Assembly (NCBI RefSeq): GCF_010183535.1
Contig: NC_071332.1
Location: forward strand, 2,790,001-2,854,000
Origin: Caenorhabditis remanei
Taxonomy: Eukaryota; Nematoda; Chromadorea; Rhabditida; Rhabditidae
Direction of reading: 5' to 3'
DNA length: 64,000 bases
The notes beneath the pieces are model-generated. The model searched no databases and had not been told where the DNA came from. It saw nothing but the letters and a program-made list of their open reading frames with translations. Position 1 is the first letter of the stretch, and every line of letters begins with the position of its first letter. Below are positions 23,155-34,416 of the stretch, piece by piece. A program made the translations under genes and the position numbers.

Positions 23155-26100
23155 TTATGGAATTGTAGTAAGATAACAGGTATCGAGTTTGAGTTTACGA
23201 GACATATCGAGGTAGAATGCACGCAAGAAGAAAAAGTAAAGGACGATACCAATAGTGGCACATATGGCGTAGAACTGAAAAAAAAGTTAACATATTTGGA
23301 AACTTATTGAAGACTACATGTGTTACGTTGAAATGCTAAGTCACGGGGGTCTTGGGCTTTGCTGAAATCGTGCGAAAAGGTTTTTTCCTAGCATTTATCG
23401 GTAGAACTGATTTCTAAAGCTCGTGTCAAAAACAGTCAGAAAACAGGCCAAAAATGCAGGAAAACTGATAAAAATCGGCTCGAAAAGTGGTCGATTAAAC
23501 TGCGTATCAAAATGCCACAGCGAAGCAGCAAAATGAAAAAATTAAATTTTGAATTTGCCTTCAAGTCTTGTGGAGCACGCTTTATTTTAGTACTCAGCTC
23601 CAGACCTCGGTGCGAGAAAATTCAACCTAAAGTATTACGGTAGCACTCGTTTCCAACTGCGTCGAATAAAGTCATTTTCGTGTATCACGATATCCGAATT
23701 GACGGATCCTAGGCCACGACCTGTTTTTTATTCAAATTGCCATAATAAGTAGCATCTAACAAAAAGGAAACATTTTCCATATACCGGTTGAGAATCGGCT
23801 AAAACTTTGCACATATATACTTTCGACCCTGCTTAATCACATGCCGTTTGCATATACTACGTAACACGGCAAGTCTCAACCGGTGTATGAAAAAATTTCC
23901 CTTGTAAGCGACGATTAGATTGCGTTTCGGTGCTGGGGGGTTCTGAATTCTAGGCTCCCAATAAGCTTAAGTTCCAGAATAACACGAACGGGGAAGAAGT
24001 TTGCAGAAGCAGAAAAACAAAAAGTTCGGCCAGCACTGGTCCTTTATAACAATCAAGTTTATCAGCAGAGCACACTATCTCTACAGTAATAAACACTCTT
24101 ACCCATAATTTGCTCCTATACTTCTCTTCTCGATGTCTCTGGTTCAATGGTTCAACGTGGTCGGTGAAGAAGTCCAAAAGCTCTGTTTGGCCCTTTTTCA
24201 AGTTGAAAACAGACGATACATTGATGTTATTATCATTGTTGATTCTATCGATGTCAACGTTCGAATCGAATACACTGATCCATTTGAACTCGCTGATTTC
24301 CTTCTCACATTTGGCGGATATTTCTGCTCTGAAATTTCAAAAATTATTGAAGGAGGACAGAAACACGTTGAGGCCCAGGCTACCTATGCGAACACGCTCT
24401 AACGAGAAACAACGTGGAAATGAAAATATTTTCACGTATCCTAAAATTTTCTGTAGGAAAATAGATTCTAATGTTCACCGCCACGTATTGCGGACCATGT
24501 CTTTTTCAGAGCGCGTTTGCATAGGTAGCATGGGCCTCAACGTGCAGAAATCATGGTTTTTTTGATTGCAGATTTTGATACTCCAGAAAATTCCAAGAAA
24601 CTTTTCTCATTGACGTACGTTTTAAAAATCGCTCTAACCACCACAATTCCCGAGAGATTTTCTGAGTGTAGTTCTTTCGGACAAAGTTCTTGCTCAATTC
24701 CTCGTTTCCGCGCTTATTCGAAAATTTATATCGGAAAAAAATAGAAAAAAAGCGTGTCCGAGAGGACTACACGGCTGCGCGGAAAAAATCTTCCATGAAA
24801 AACGCTCTTTTGAGTTACTAGGGAAGGATCGAGATGGAGTTACGGGTCGAGACCTATGTGGTTGGAAAGCTTGAGCTCTGAAACGTCCAAAACTGTTTTC
24901 CAAATTTGCAGAACGTTTCTAGGAATTGTCAAAAATGAGCTCAAAGTTCAAGACCTCCATTCTTAACCATACAAATCGTTCGAATGGGGAACTACTTTCT
25001 TCTCTCCTTTGATAATCAACGTTTTTCAACGGTTGGATGCACAGGTAAAGCGCGATGGATCCATCGTGGGTCCACATGCGTCCATATCGAATATGGACCA
25101 CATAGGATCCATAATGCGTCCACATTTAAAACGCGGATGGAATATGGATAGGGAGGATGTCGGTCGTCCTCGAATTTCCGTGGATCGCGCGTGCATCCAT
25201 ATAGGATCCATATCAGTCCACGCTTAATCTGACTTTCCAACGATAATCCGATATTCCGCTTTGCGTGTTGTTTATAATAAATCGAGGCGAATTATTTTTT
25301 TGGAGTATGCCGAAATTTTCTCCGTTTTCCAGAGTTTTCACCAATTTTTTGACGGTTTTTGTTGAAAATAAATTATCGTTCACTGAATAAAAGATAATTA
25401 AGCTATTGCCGAAACAAATTTCTGTTATTTTTCGTATTGCCATTATCTGTTTGAGAAATGAAGAACTTCGAGAAAGAACGGAGAAAATGTACAAGTCCGA
25501 GAAATGGAAAGTGAACAAGTTGAAAAAAGGAATAGTGAAACAACATAATAGCAGTACATACCAATCATAACAATGAATTAGGGCTTTCTAGTGTTTCATA
25601 CAGAATAATCAACCAAATACGGTTGGTAGAATTAATGCTGATATGCTATCCATATGCGTTCCATATGCGCCCCACGCTTTCGTCCGACCGCGCGTGGATC
25701 CATATGGGCACATAAAGGGTCCAACGCTCATTCTTTTTAGCCACATATACGCCACCGCGCGGTTCCATATGTGTTCCCCAACGGTTCACCTGTGTACCCA
25801 CTCGACCATCCAACCGTTGAAAAACGTTGATTATCAGAGGAGAGAAGTTCCCCCTTCGAACAATTTGTATGGTTAAGAATGGAGGTCTTGAACTTTGTGC
25901 TCATTTTTCTCAATTCCTAGAAGCGTTCTACAAAATTAGAAAACAGTTTTGGAAGTTTCAGAGCTCAAGCTTTCCAACCATATAGGTCTCGACCCGTAAC
26001 TCCATCTCGACTCAGGATCCATCCCTAGTTCGGAGAAAGAGAATTGCAGCGATTTCAAGCATATTCGCCTGCAATTAGAGAAATATCACTTCAATACTTT

Positions 26101-29100
26101 TTTGAAGGTGGGGGACAAAAAAAACCGTTTTGAATTCAAATAAATTTGAGTTTGTTTCATATATTATCCTTGCTTCGTATACAAACTGGAAAAAGTGGGA
26201 AAAATTAAATATTGAATAAAAACAAACGCGCTCCACTGCACAAGAGTTTCATATTGTAACAGTTCTAAAAGCAATTACCACCCGTAAATATCTTTGTTCT
26301 AAAAACTCACTTGGTTTTTTGATGATTCCAACAATGAAGTGCCAAAACCGCAATGAGCAAAAACGGCACACAGCCGTTTAAAGAGATGGACGCTTTGTAG
26401 AGATTAGCCCAAAGGATCAGCAATGCCATGATGATGAATATAGTGTTCTGAAATGAATTTTAAGGTGTATTGACTGTGGAAATTGAAATAAAAGACAGCA
26501 GATGGCCTAGGATCCGACAACTCGGACATTGTGATATCGCACCACCACATACCCTCACACGACATTTCGGCGCTATACTAGTTGGAAGGGGTCACTTTTT
26601 TTCGCGATTTTTTCACTTTTTTCGACATAAAAATGATAGCTGATTATTTCTATGATGTTTTTAAGTTGTTAGGACACAAAAAAATTTCCATCAAAAAAAA
26701 AATTTTTTCCCGAAAATTTCCAAAAAATAGCTTTCAAAATATAATTCTCGGATTTTCTGATACCATCAAAAATTGGCGCTAAGGGAGTTCGGGGGGCCAC
26801 TCAAATTTTCGAATTTTTAGGCAGATTTTTGGCTGAAGGTGTGAGGCTGAAGGCGTGTGAGAGACACTTTTTTGTTACTTAACCTTTTTCTTAGGCTTAG
26901 GTTTCTTAGAAATTCGGGAAAAAAAATTGACAAAATGATTAATTTGTCAATTTTTGTCGTTTTTTTCAATTTTTTTCCGAGTTTCTAAGAAACCTAAGCC
27001 TAAGAGAATGGTGAAAAGTGGTCCCTCACAAGAATCACACTCATTGTGTAAGCTTTGTCCCTCTTTCAGCACACTGATTCGGAATCCCCCCAAAAAAAAT
27101 GTTTTTTTGATGGAAAATTTTTTGTGTCCTAACAACTTAAAAACATCATAGAAATAATCAGCTATCATTTTTATGTCGAAAAAAGTGAAAAAATCTCGAA
27201 AAAAAGTGACCACTTCCAACTAGTATAGCGCCGACATTTCTTGCACGTCAAGAGGATCAAGAGCTGTTGGGAGTTAAAACTTTTATTGACCCCATTTTTT
27301 TGTATGTTTTTTTGTAGGTGGACTAAGGTCAACTCTGATATTTTCATAGAATAATCTTTGTGCACCTGTGAGTTCATTTTCAGATCGAAATTTTTTTAAA
27401 TCGGTCTGAAACACGCTGAAAGCGATCGCCGGTCAGTTTGGGCATTTCGGTGGCCTAGAAATTCTCGGCTTCGGCCATGTTGATTTTTTCCAATTTTATC
27501 GCTATTTTTGCTCATTTTTGTGGTTTTTTTAAAATGAATTTATTAGGAAACCTCAAAAATTGATAGGAACACTACAAAAAATTGTAGAAAACGACGAAAA
27601 CCTAAAAAATGAATATTTTCGAAGTGAAATATCTAGAATGTTCCACGGCCACTGAAATGTCAAAACCGCCGCTCGTTCTTAGCAGGAATTGACCCGAATT
27701 GAAAAATTGGGGGTACTCGATTTTAGAACTCGGAAAGATAGAACTGCAACAAAATAAAACTGTAACAATATAGAACTGACAAAAATAAAACTGAACAAAA
27801 TGGAACTGCGACGAAATAGAACTGCTACAAAATAGAACTCTAGTTCGATTGGAGCGCGTTTGCATTCGTGACTTTTTAGAATAATTATAACCAGTTTTCG
27901 AGGAGAAAAGTCGACTAAAAACACTTATTTTATGGAGATAAAGTCGTTGTCTATTTAATAGTCAACAAAAAACTATATAAAATTATATTAGATAAGCCCA
28001 ATAAGCATTTTCAAAAAAAAAATTTTCAAAATAGACGACCCATGACTTTAATTTGTGTTAGGCCTGACGTTAATGACTTCTTCTCTACTACAATTCCCAT
28101 ATGGAATTCTATCATATGTAATACCCATGACTTCCTCCCCCCCGGTGAATTTGTCTCCCTGCTCAATAATTCAATTAATAGACTATGATCTCCCCCCTGT
28201 GAATTTGCTCTTTACCTTGCCCCCTCTCCCCCTTTTCGGTTATTTCATCCATTTCATTCATATCTTCTCTCCTCATGTCAATTAATTCTCGTTCCCCCCA
28301 TTTTTCCCCATACCTTCGGACTTATTAGCTTGCTTTCCTCCTATTTCGCCCTCCTACCAGGTCTATAGCCTCGTGAGGGGCATGATCCGGTCTCCTGTTT
28401 TAATTTTCTTGATTTATACCCAATCAATAAATAAATATATATATATATATTAAAAAACCAGTGGTAGAGTTCTATTTCGTAGCAGTTCCATTTTGTTCAG
28501 TTCTATTTCGTGGTGTTCTATTTTGTAACAGTTCTATTGTGTTCATTTCCACTTTGTAGCAGTTCTATTTTAGTCAGTTATATATTGTTACAGTTTTATT
28601 TTGTCGCAGTTCTATTTTTCCGAGTTCTAAAATCGAGTACCCCCGAAAAATTCTTTCAATATGCACAGCGGGGCTGCGCCTACGCGCGGACTCCGCAGCC
28701 AAATTCCTCGGCCTCGTGCGACGGCGCGCGAAATTCAAACGCCAGTTATTATCACTCATCGCCAACAGGCTATTTCACTCATAGGGGACACACATTTAAC
28801 ACATTATTGGTGGTATTAACTGAAATAAGCTATTTTTGATTGTTGGAAATTATGGAAAACTAAAAATCTCGATTATTATTACGTTTTTATCACAAAAAAC
28901 GACTATTTAAAAAAAACGCGTTTTCTCAAAAACTGAACTGGATTTTTTGCCGAAACAGTTCCCTAAAGTAAAATCATGCAGTGAAATTAACTAAAAATAG
29001 CAGTTTCAGTCCATTGAAACATTTTGAAGATCGTTTTCCTTGAAAATGTCGAAAAATTAACTGCGACGGAAATCTACAAACCAAACTGCTCCTCGGAGGA

Positions 29101-31118
29101 GCGCACTTTCACACCCCTCTGAAATTTGAAAATTTCAGCATTTTTTCCCAAGTTCTTTTTTAAAAAGAATTTTTGGAATGATCTCAGAGGTTCAAAAAAA
29201 GATATTATACAAAAAAGTTCGAAAAAAAACCAGACTTTTTTCGAAAATTTTTTCTATTTTTTTCCTTTTTTTAAATAATAAAAAAGTCATGAGGTACATT
29301 CATTTGATTAAAAACGAAACTAAAAATAGAATTTTCTAAATTTTTGCCATGGTGTCTTTTGTAATCTTCACCGGCAGTTGTCAGTTTTTTGGTCTCACAT
29401 GACTTGTGAAGTTTAGAATTTTGGCAAAATATGTGTTGGAAAAACTCTTCAAACTTCTCAGTCGTTTGTCCATGTCCACATTTCTTAAATTACTATACAT
29501 ACTCACATTTTAATTGAATTTTGCATTTTTAACTAGACTTTTTCAAATTAAAATGCAAAAAACTGTTACCGTTTTACTGCAACCTCTTAACAGAAAGTAT
29601 GTTTTTCAAGAGAAACCGTATTTCCGGTATATATCACGACTCCAATCCAGAAACTCATTTTTCGACATGAGAATTATCTTTTTCAGCTGAACAATCACTT
29701 CTTATCAAGTTTATAAAATTCCATCGCAGTATTGGGTTCATAATTCCCCGAATGAAATTTTCAGTTTTGTATCCCAAGTTTTGAAAATTTGTGAAGAAAT
29801 TTTCGAAAAAAGTCGGGGGTTTTTTTTAAAACTTTTTTCAAAAATTTAGAAAATTCTATTTTTAGTTTCGTTTTTAATCAAATGAATGTACCTCATGACT
29901 TTTTTACTATTAAAAAAAAGGGAAAAAATTAGAAAAAATTTTCGAAAAAAGTTTTTTTCGAACTTTTTTTGTATAATATCTTTTTTTGAACCTCTGAGAT
30001 CATTCCAAAAATTCTTTTAAAAAAAGAACTTGGGAAAAAATGCTGAAATTTTCAAATTTCAGAGGGGTGTGAAAGTGCGCTCCTCCGAGGAGCAGTTTGG
30101 TTTGTAGATTTCCGTCGCCGTGAAAAATTAGTGGAAAAAATCATACTTTTTTATTTTCTCAAAAACTGGACTGGATTTGTTTTCTGAAACAGTTTTCTAA
30201 AGTAACGTGGAAGTCTAAAATTCGATAAAAACATGAGTTGCAGTCTATTGAAGCATTTTGAAGGCTTTTTTTCTTGAAAATGCCGAAAAAATAGAGAAAA
30301 ACAATGTGTTTGTTTTTTTTTTTCAAAAACTGGACTGATTTTTTGGTGAAACAGTTCCATATAGTAAAATCAGGCTTTAAACTTCAATAAAAACAATAGT
30401 TTCAGTCTATTGTGACATGTTGAAGGCTTTTTCAGTTTATTTCTCGCATCAACACAAATTTCTAACTCTCACACTGTAAGCCCTCACACTTAATTCCCCA
30501 TATATTTTCTCTGAATTTGTTCTTTTATTTTTTACAAAGCGATTTTTGCCAGTAGAGTCTTTTTCTCACAAAAAACCACATTTTCTCATTTTTATGTGGT
30601 TTTCTACACTTAAAAACATTTTTATATCATTTTCGGGTTATTGTATGCACTAGTCCGCAACCACCGTGTGAAGTGTACACAACCTTTTCGACTGTGAGTA
30701 TTTAATGCGGATTTTTCACTGGCCACCGAAATGACCAAACTCACCGGCGATCGCTCTCAACTGGTTTCAGCTCAATTTTTAAAACTGTTTCGATATGAAA
30801 ATGAACTCACAGGTACACATACATCATTGTGTGAAAATATCAGAGTTGAGTTTAGTCCTCCTTTAAACTTACAAGGATGAATCCATGGCATTTAAAATTC
30901 ACAATATCTCTCATTCTCTGTCTCCGTAGATTCACAAGTTTAGTTTTCAGAACTCTCAGCTCTGAAATAGTTTCCCTTGTTGCAATGTCTTGTCCGTTTT
31001 GCTTCTCGAATCGATACAGTATACTTTTCATAAGCGATATGTCGATTTTCAGGATTTTCTCATTATATGTATCGGAGAGAAGCATTTTGTGGAAGAGGTA
31101 GGAAAATATACTCGGCAT
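23155..31118 (-). CDS. Unrecognised three-pass membrane protein
   Basis: Exons, read on the minus strand: 31118-30873, 26447-26311, 24328-24103, 23274-23155. All phases close, giving 242 aa. Exon 1 begins MPSIFSYLFHKML and is followed by charged helical sequence. Exon 2 carries two hydrophobic segments (NTIFIIMALLILWANLY and VPFLLIAVLALHCW). Exon 3 is a soluble charged region (ISEFKWISVFDSN ... REEKYRSKLW). Exon 4 has a last membrane segment (ICATIGIVLYFFFLRAFYL) and TAA at 23155-23157, with AATAAA about 45 nt further on. No known family is recognised; nematode-specific is a guess. Intron 1 is 4.4 kb and intron 2 is 2.0 kb, both packed with transposable elements. A rival last exon lies at 21422-21577. 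It runs opposite to the operon and lies inside the suspected inserted block. Confidence 0.72.
23772..23905. repeat. Short inverted-repeat element
   Basis: The sequence tccatataccggttgaga near 23777 is mirrored by tctcaaccggtgtatga near 23874, about 100 bp apart, with partly complementary sequence between. Looks like a small MITE. Target duplication not resolved. Confidence 0.45.
24361..24546. repeat. Palindromic element with GCGCTCTA-type core
   Basis: Arms of about 35-40 bp: cacgttgaggcccaggctac... near 24363 and ...tagcatgggcctcaacgtg ending near 24545, each joined to a gagcgcgtttgcat / atgcgaacacgctct module. The same module appears alone at about 31468. Lies within intron 2 of the minus-strand membrane gene. 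Confidence 0.55.
24818..26028. mobile_element. Foldback element with CTAGGGAAGGATC-type ends (Tc4/Tc5-like)
   Basis: Inverted arms of about 220 bp (24818-25040 and 25805-26028). Inner sequence is rich in ggatccatatg/tccatatg-type repeats. Flanks are tta (24815-24817) and ttc (26029-26031), compatible with a degraded TNA target duplication. The empty-site sequence survives at about 18256-18326 (cttttgagttaggagaacgg), supporting insertion into a repeat at GAGTTA. No transposase frame seen. Sits in intron 2 of the minus-strand membrane gene. Confidence 0.75.
26569..27232. mobile_element. Non-autonomous element with GGCGCTATACTAG ends and 8-bp duplication
   Basis: Terminal inverted repeats of about 130 bp beginning GGCGCTATACTAGTTGGAAG. 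Exact 8-bp duplications gacatttc at 26561-26568 and 27233-27240. The inner half is also palindromic around cctaagcctaaga. No coding frame. The 8-bp duplication points to a hAT-like or other 8-bp-target transposase, but the ends differ from the CA[G/T] group. Lies in intron 1 of the minus-strand membrane gene. Confidence 0.85.
27709..28644. mobile_element. Element with GGGGGTACTCG ends, iterated TAGAACTG units and 8-bp duplication
   Basis: Ends GGGGGTACTCGATTTTAGAA and its complement. Exact 8-bp duplications gaaaaatt at 27701-27708 and 28645-28652. Each arm (27709-27843 and about 28465-28644) is a ladder of degenerate 18-20-bp units such as atagaactgcaacaaaa, seeded by the TAGAACTCGG of the terminus. 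The middle carries a retroelement-like tail. Confidence 0.85.
28036..28456 (+). mobile_element. Probable 5'-truncated non-LTR retrotransposon tail
   Basis: A pyrimidine-rich segment with ccccc runs, then gtctatagcctcgtgagggg and ggtctcctg, ends in a caataaataaat(at)n simple tail. This layout is typical of a LINE 3' end. No reverse-transcriptase frame is present. It lies inside the 27709-28644 element. Confidence 0.45.
28905..30440. repeat. ~140-bp tandem repeat interrupted by a foldback element
   Basis: Three copies of a unit containing ttctcaaaaactg[ag]actgg, aaacagtt and cagtc[ct]attga: about 28920-29058, 30160-30300 and 30328-30440. The first is separated from the others by the 29063-30118 foldback, which therefore arrived after the tandem array formed. 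Confidence 0.75.
29063..30118. mobile_element. Foldback element with GCGACGGAAATC ends
   Basis: Arms of about 280 bp: 29063-29346 and about 29836-30118. They start GCGACGGAAATCTACAAACC and include the shared run ctcctcggaggagcgcac. Central loop of about 490 bp without an open frame. No clear target duplication found. Confidence 0.8.
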
Positions 31119-31746
31119 TTATCTAAAAATTGGGAATTGAAGAAGATAGGTAATGAGAAAAAATAATAAATATCTGCTGAATAATGTATGTACAGCAGGC
31201 TTGTTCGGAAAATTTTATGAATTTTGCCGGGAATGACTTGGAAATTTCAAGAGTGTTACTTTTGGGTGTGCATCAATGAGTTATTAATTTTTAGACACAC
31301 TTTGTCTGAATCAAAAAAGTGTACTATTTGGAAAAAGTAGAGGGTAATATAAGTATAGTTTTAAGGAGAAATATAATCGAGAAAGGCCAATTTTTTGAAG
31401 AAACAAAAAATATTGAAAAATTGCAATTTAGGCGTCAAATAATATTACCAAAATGTAGTCTCAACAAAGCGCGTTTGCATAGGTTACGATTGAATCATCG
31501 TGGGGTCAATCTAACTGGGTCGCGTTAGTCTCGCATTTTACTACAATTAGATTACCATTTTGTCTAATTAGATTGATATCGAGTTGCCTGAGTAGGCCAA
31601 ACGCCGCGACAACACAGTGGCATGCGGAGTGAATGTAGAAACTCAAGCGACTTTAAAGAATTGTTTAGAAGAACACACGCCAACCGTTAAGAAATTTCAT
31701 CCCAAAAATTATCCAAAAAAAGAAAGAAACCTATGACTCAACCTAA

Positions 31747-32216
31747 TGGACCTATTCTGGGGTAGCAAAAAATAGTTTTTTGCTTATTTTTTGCTATTCA
31801 GAAAGTAGCAAAAAACTCCTGGTTTGGAGGCATTTTTTGCTTGACCTTTTCTAGGCCAGCCCGCGGTTTTCTAGGCCATTCGCTGCAAGACCTGTGTTTG
31901 GTGTAGATTTACGGGAGATTTTTTTTGGGATTTTTTCAGCAAAGTTCGGAAAAAAATCATTTAACGTTTACAAAGTATGGAATAAATCAATAAAATTACG
32001 AATTCAGTTCAAAAGTAGCGATAAAGTACATGAATGCTGAAAAAATCGCAAAAAATTCTCCCGTAAATCTACACGTGGCCTAGGAAACCGCGGGCTGGCC
32101 TAGAAAAGGTCAAGCAAAAAATGCCTCCAAACCAGGAGTTTTTTGCTTTTTTTGCTACTTTCTGAATAGCAAAAAATAAGCAAAAAACTATTTTTTGCTA
32201 CCCCAGAATAGGTCCA
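31747..32216. mobile_element. Palindromic MITE with TAA duplication (PIF/Harbinger-like)
   Basis: Ends TGGACCTATTCTGGGGTAGC and complement. Flanked by taa at 31744-31746 and 32217-32219. The arms of about 170 bp contain repeated ttttttgct/agcaaaaaa and the shared ggccagcccgcggtttt. A 3-bp TAA (TWA) target fits Tourist/PIF-Harbinger MITEs; the family assignment is inference. Confidence 0.7.
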
Positions 32217-32299
32217 TAATGCATGTGAAAGTATGGAAGTGTACTCACCAATGACCGCTACAGTATAAATGGGCCAACAATATATTTTCGGGCGGCAAC

Positions 32300-32335
32300 A
32301 ATGAAGTGGGGGCGGGGGGGGGGGGGGGGATTCCA
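32300..32335. repeat. Poly-G tract
   Basis: A run of about 19 G (with one earlier C) inside ggggcggggg..., followed further on by an (AAT)n run near 32668-32690. Simple sequence; a G-quadruplex is possible. Confidence 0.8.
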
Positions 32336-33053
32336 TACAATTACCTATAAAAGGATACTGTCCGTGTGTAATGGGAGAGATTGACATCTTCTAAAGTAGT
32401 GTACTGAGTGAGGAAGAAAAGGAAGATGAGACTATCCAGATATTCAAGGTCAGTACCTGTGTGATGCGTTCCGAGATAGAATCCGGTAGTTTGAAAGTTG
32501 ACACAGTTACAAGATATACCAGCATTTGGGGCTAAGACATATCAGGAACAAGACCATTCAAAATTTTTCCGTTTTTTTAGTGATCAATGATCATATTTCT
32601 GAAGATTCTAGAACAAAATGATTTTGAATTCTTTTTCGATAAAACTTTTTTAGTGAGGAGAGTTTTATTATAATAATAATAATAATAATGATTTATTACG
32701 TCCGCGAAGGTAAGTTATTGATACGAATACATGTGTATGAGTTCAATTTGGCCGTGTTCCCGTTTTTTGTATTCGTAGCACTAATTCAATTTTATCATAT
32801 TAAAAGCATTAAATGACATAACTTGGTCAGTTTAGAAGCAAACACGTACTGAATGAGTGCAAATGATAGGCAATAAACATAAGAAAAAAGTTGTGTGAAT
32901 GGATTTTTGATATATGCGGAATGAGGTCAGATATTTCAAAGATATTGAAAAAATCGGGTGTTTTCAGTTGATTTTTCAACAAAGGATAACTCAAAAGTTA
33001 CCCAACAGAAAAACACAAAAAAATTTATGTGAGTTCATAACACGGTTTCGAAC

Positions 33054-33554
33054 CAGAGTTGAGCGGAATGCGGTTTTTGAAATGGCGGAAGGCGGAAGGC
33101 GGAAAGCGGAATGAACATTTTTTGGGCGGAAAGCGGAAGGCGGAAGGCGGAAGTTAAAAAATATCGGCGGAAAGCGGAGAGCGGAAGGCGGAAGCGAAAA
33201 TTTTTTGGCGGAAGGCGGAAGGCGGAAAGCGGAATGGAAAAAAATGTCAAAAGGCGGAAGGCGGAACACAATGTCGCTTTCAAAAATACGATTTTGGCAT
33301 TATTTTGTAGTAAAAAACACTAAAATGGCTAAATTTGAGTTAGATTTTGTTTTTTTTTGATAAACACTGATATCTTTGCTGCAAAAAACCACAAAAATAT
33401 CAGTAAATTGGAATAGGTGATCAAATTTTTCAAGCTGAGGAAGAAATATTTAAACAGCGGAAGGCGGAAGGCGGAAAGCGGAAATAGGAAAATTTTTGGC
33501 GGAAAGCGGAAAGCGGAAGGCGGAAGGCGGAAGGCGGAATTCCGCTCAACTCTG
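33054..33554. mobile_element. hAT-like element, GGCGGAA-iterated family
   Basis: Ends CAGAGTTGAGCGGAAT / ATTCCGCTCAACTCTG. Exact 8-bp duplications tttcgaac at 33046-33053 and 33555-33562. Clusters of GGCGGAA and GCGGAAA units on both sides of an AT-rich middle (about 33270-33450). Length 501 bp, non-coding. Confidence 0.9.
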
Positions 33555-33715
33555 TTTCGAACAAAACTGTGTGACAGTTTTTCGAGCTTTGCCCTGGTTT
33601 TCGAGAAAATGGGTGACCACTTCATTCCGCGTTCAAAAAATCCCTCACGTGTGAACTTTCAGGAATTTTCCATTTTTCGTGACATTCCACGTGTGATGAC
33701 GTAATCTGCTCATTC

Positions 33716-33862
33716 TAGGAGACCGTGTATTTGGCACAAATGTTCGCCCGGGTTTTCACAAAACCCTTTTTCCAAATCTGCCATCATTGTTTCTGCGTTG
33801 CCTTTGGCGATGTCCCTGACCAGTTTTTTTGTACTCCAACCGTCCAATACCATTCTGTTGCC
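33716..33862 (-). pseudogene. Possible protein fragment, unassigned
   Basis: A minus-strand frame MVLDGWSTKKLVRDIAKGN... continuing to ...HLCQIHGLLE and stop, about 48 codons, has an amino-acid mix unlike the low-complexity background. An acceptor-like caacag lies directly upstream. I do not recognise it. It could be a transposon-protein remnant or chance; the plus-strand frame is also open here. Confidence 0.25.
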
Positions 33863-34416
33863 CCTTTGATTTTATCGCACTTCTCGGACTGGCCAATACG
33901 TGTGCATAAATTAATAAGACAGGGCGTACGCACGGAAAAAAGTGATGCACGGCGAGCAACGACTCGTTTATCACGCGATTCCGTGTATTGGACCGAAAAT
34001 TGAGAAACAGAATTTTGAGACGAATAGGGAAGAGGAGGACTCGATGACTGTTGATTATTTGAATTGTAGTTGAATTAATTTCACAATTCGACAAGTTAAT
34101 CCATAGATTTTGATGTTTTTTGTTGGTTTATATGGTTTGTTATTTAATAAATGAGCTTTGTGAGGTCAGGATCAGAAAACAGTACACATTTTGAAAAGAA
34201 AAGAAATTTATTAAATCACAAAATTTTTTAAAATAATTATTGTTTTATAAAATGTGATGTCTTATTTATTCTATGAATTCATCGCGCAGTTTTGAAAAAA
34301 TTCTGTAGTATTCGCTCATAAACGTTATCACCGGATCATATACACCAAGTATCACCGTGTGGATGTAATCATCGCGAATCAGATTGGAGCTTATTTTGCT
34401 CTTAATTACCACTTAT

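Larger units (their letters stand above)
27316..30862. mobile_element. Outer composite element (3.5 kb) hosting nested insertions
   Basis: Inverted arms of about 145 bp: 27316-27460 begins aggtggactaaggtcaactc and 30720-30862 ends with the near-complement. The core ctctgatattttc and gcgatcgccgg stretches are shared. Inside lie the element 27709-28644, the foldback 29063-30118 and an interrupted tandem repeat. I did not find a clear target duplication. Its right end lies just inside the donor of exon 1 of the minus-strand membrane gene. Confidence 0.65.

Noticed and set aside
24919..25240. Overlapping frames on both strands with WIHP/MDPIW repeats
   Set aside because: Translation of ggatccat/tccatatg repeats inside a foldback element.
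32991..33625. RLPPSAFRLPPSA-type open frames
   Set aside because: Translation of the GGCGGAA-iterated element; no protein.
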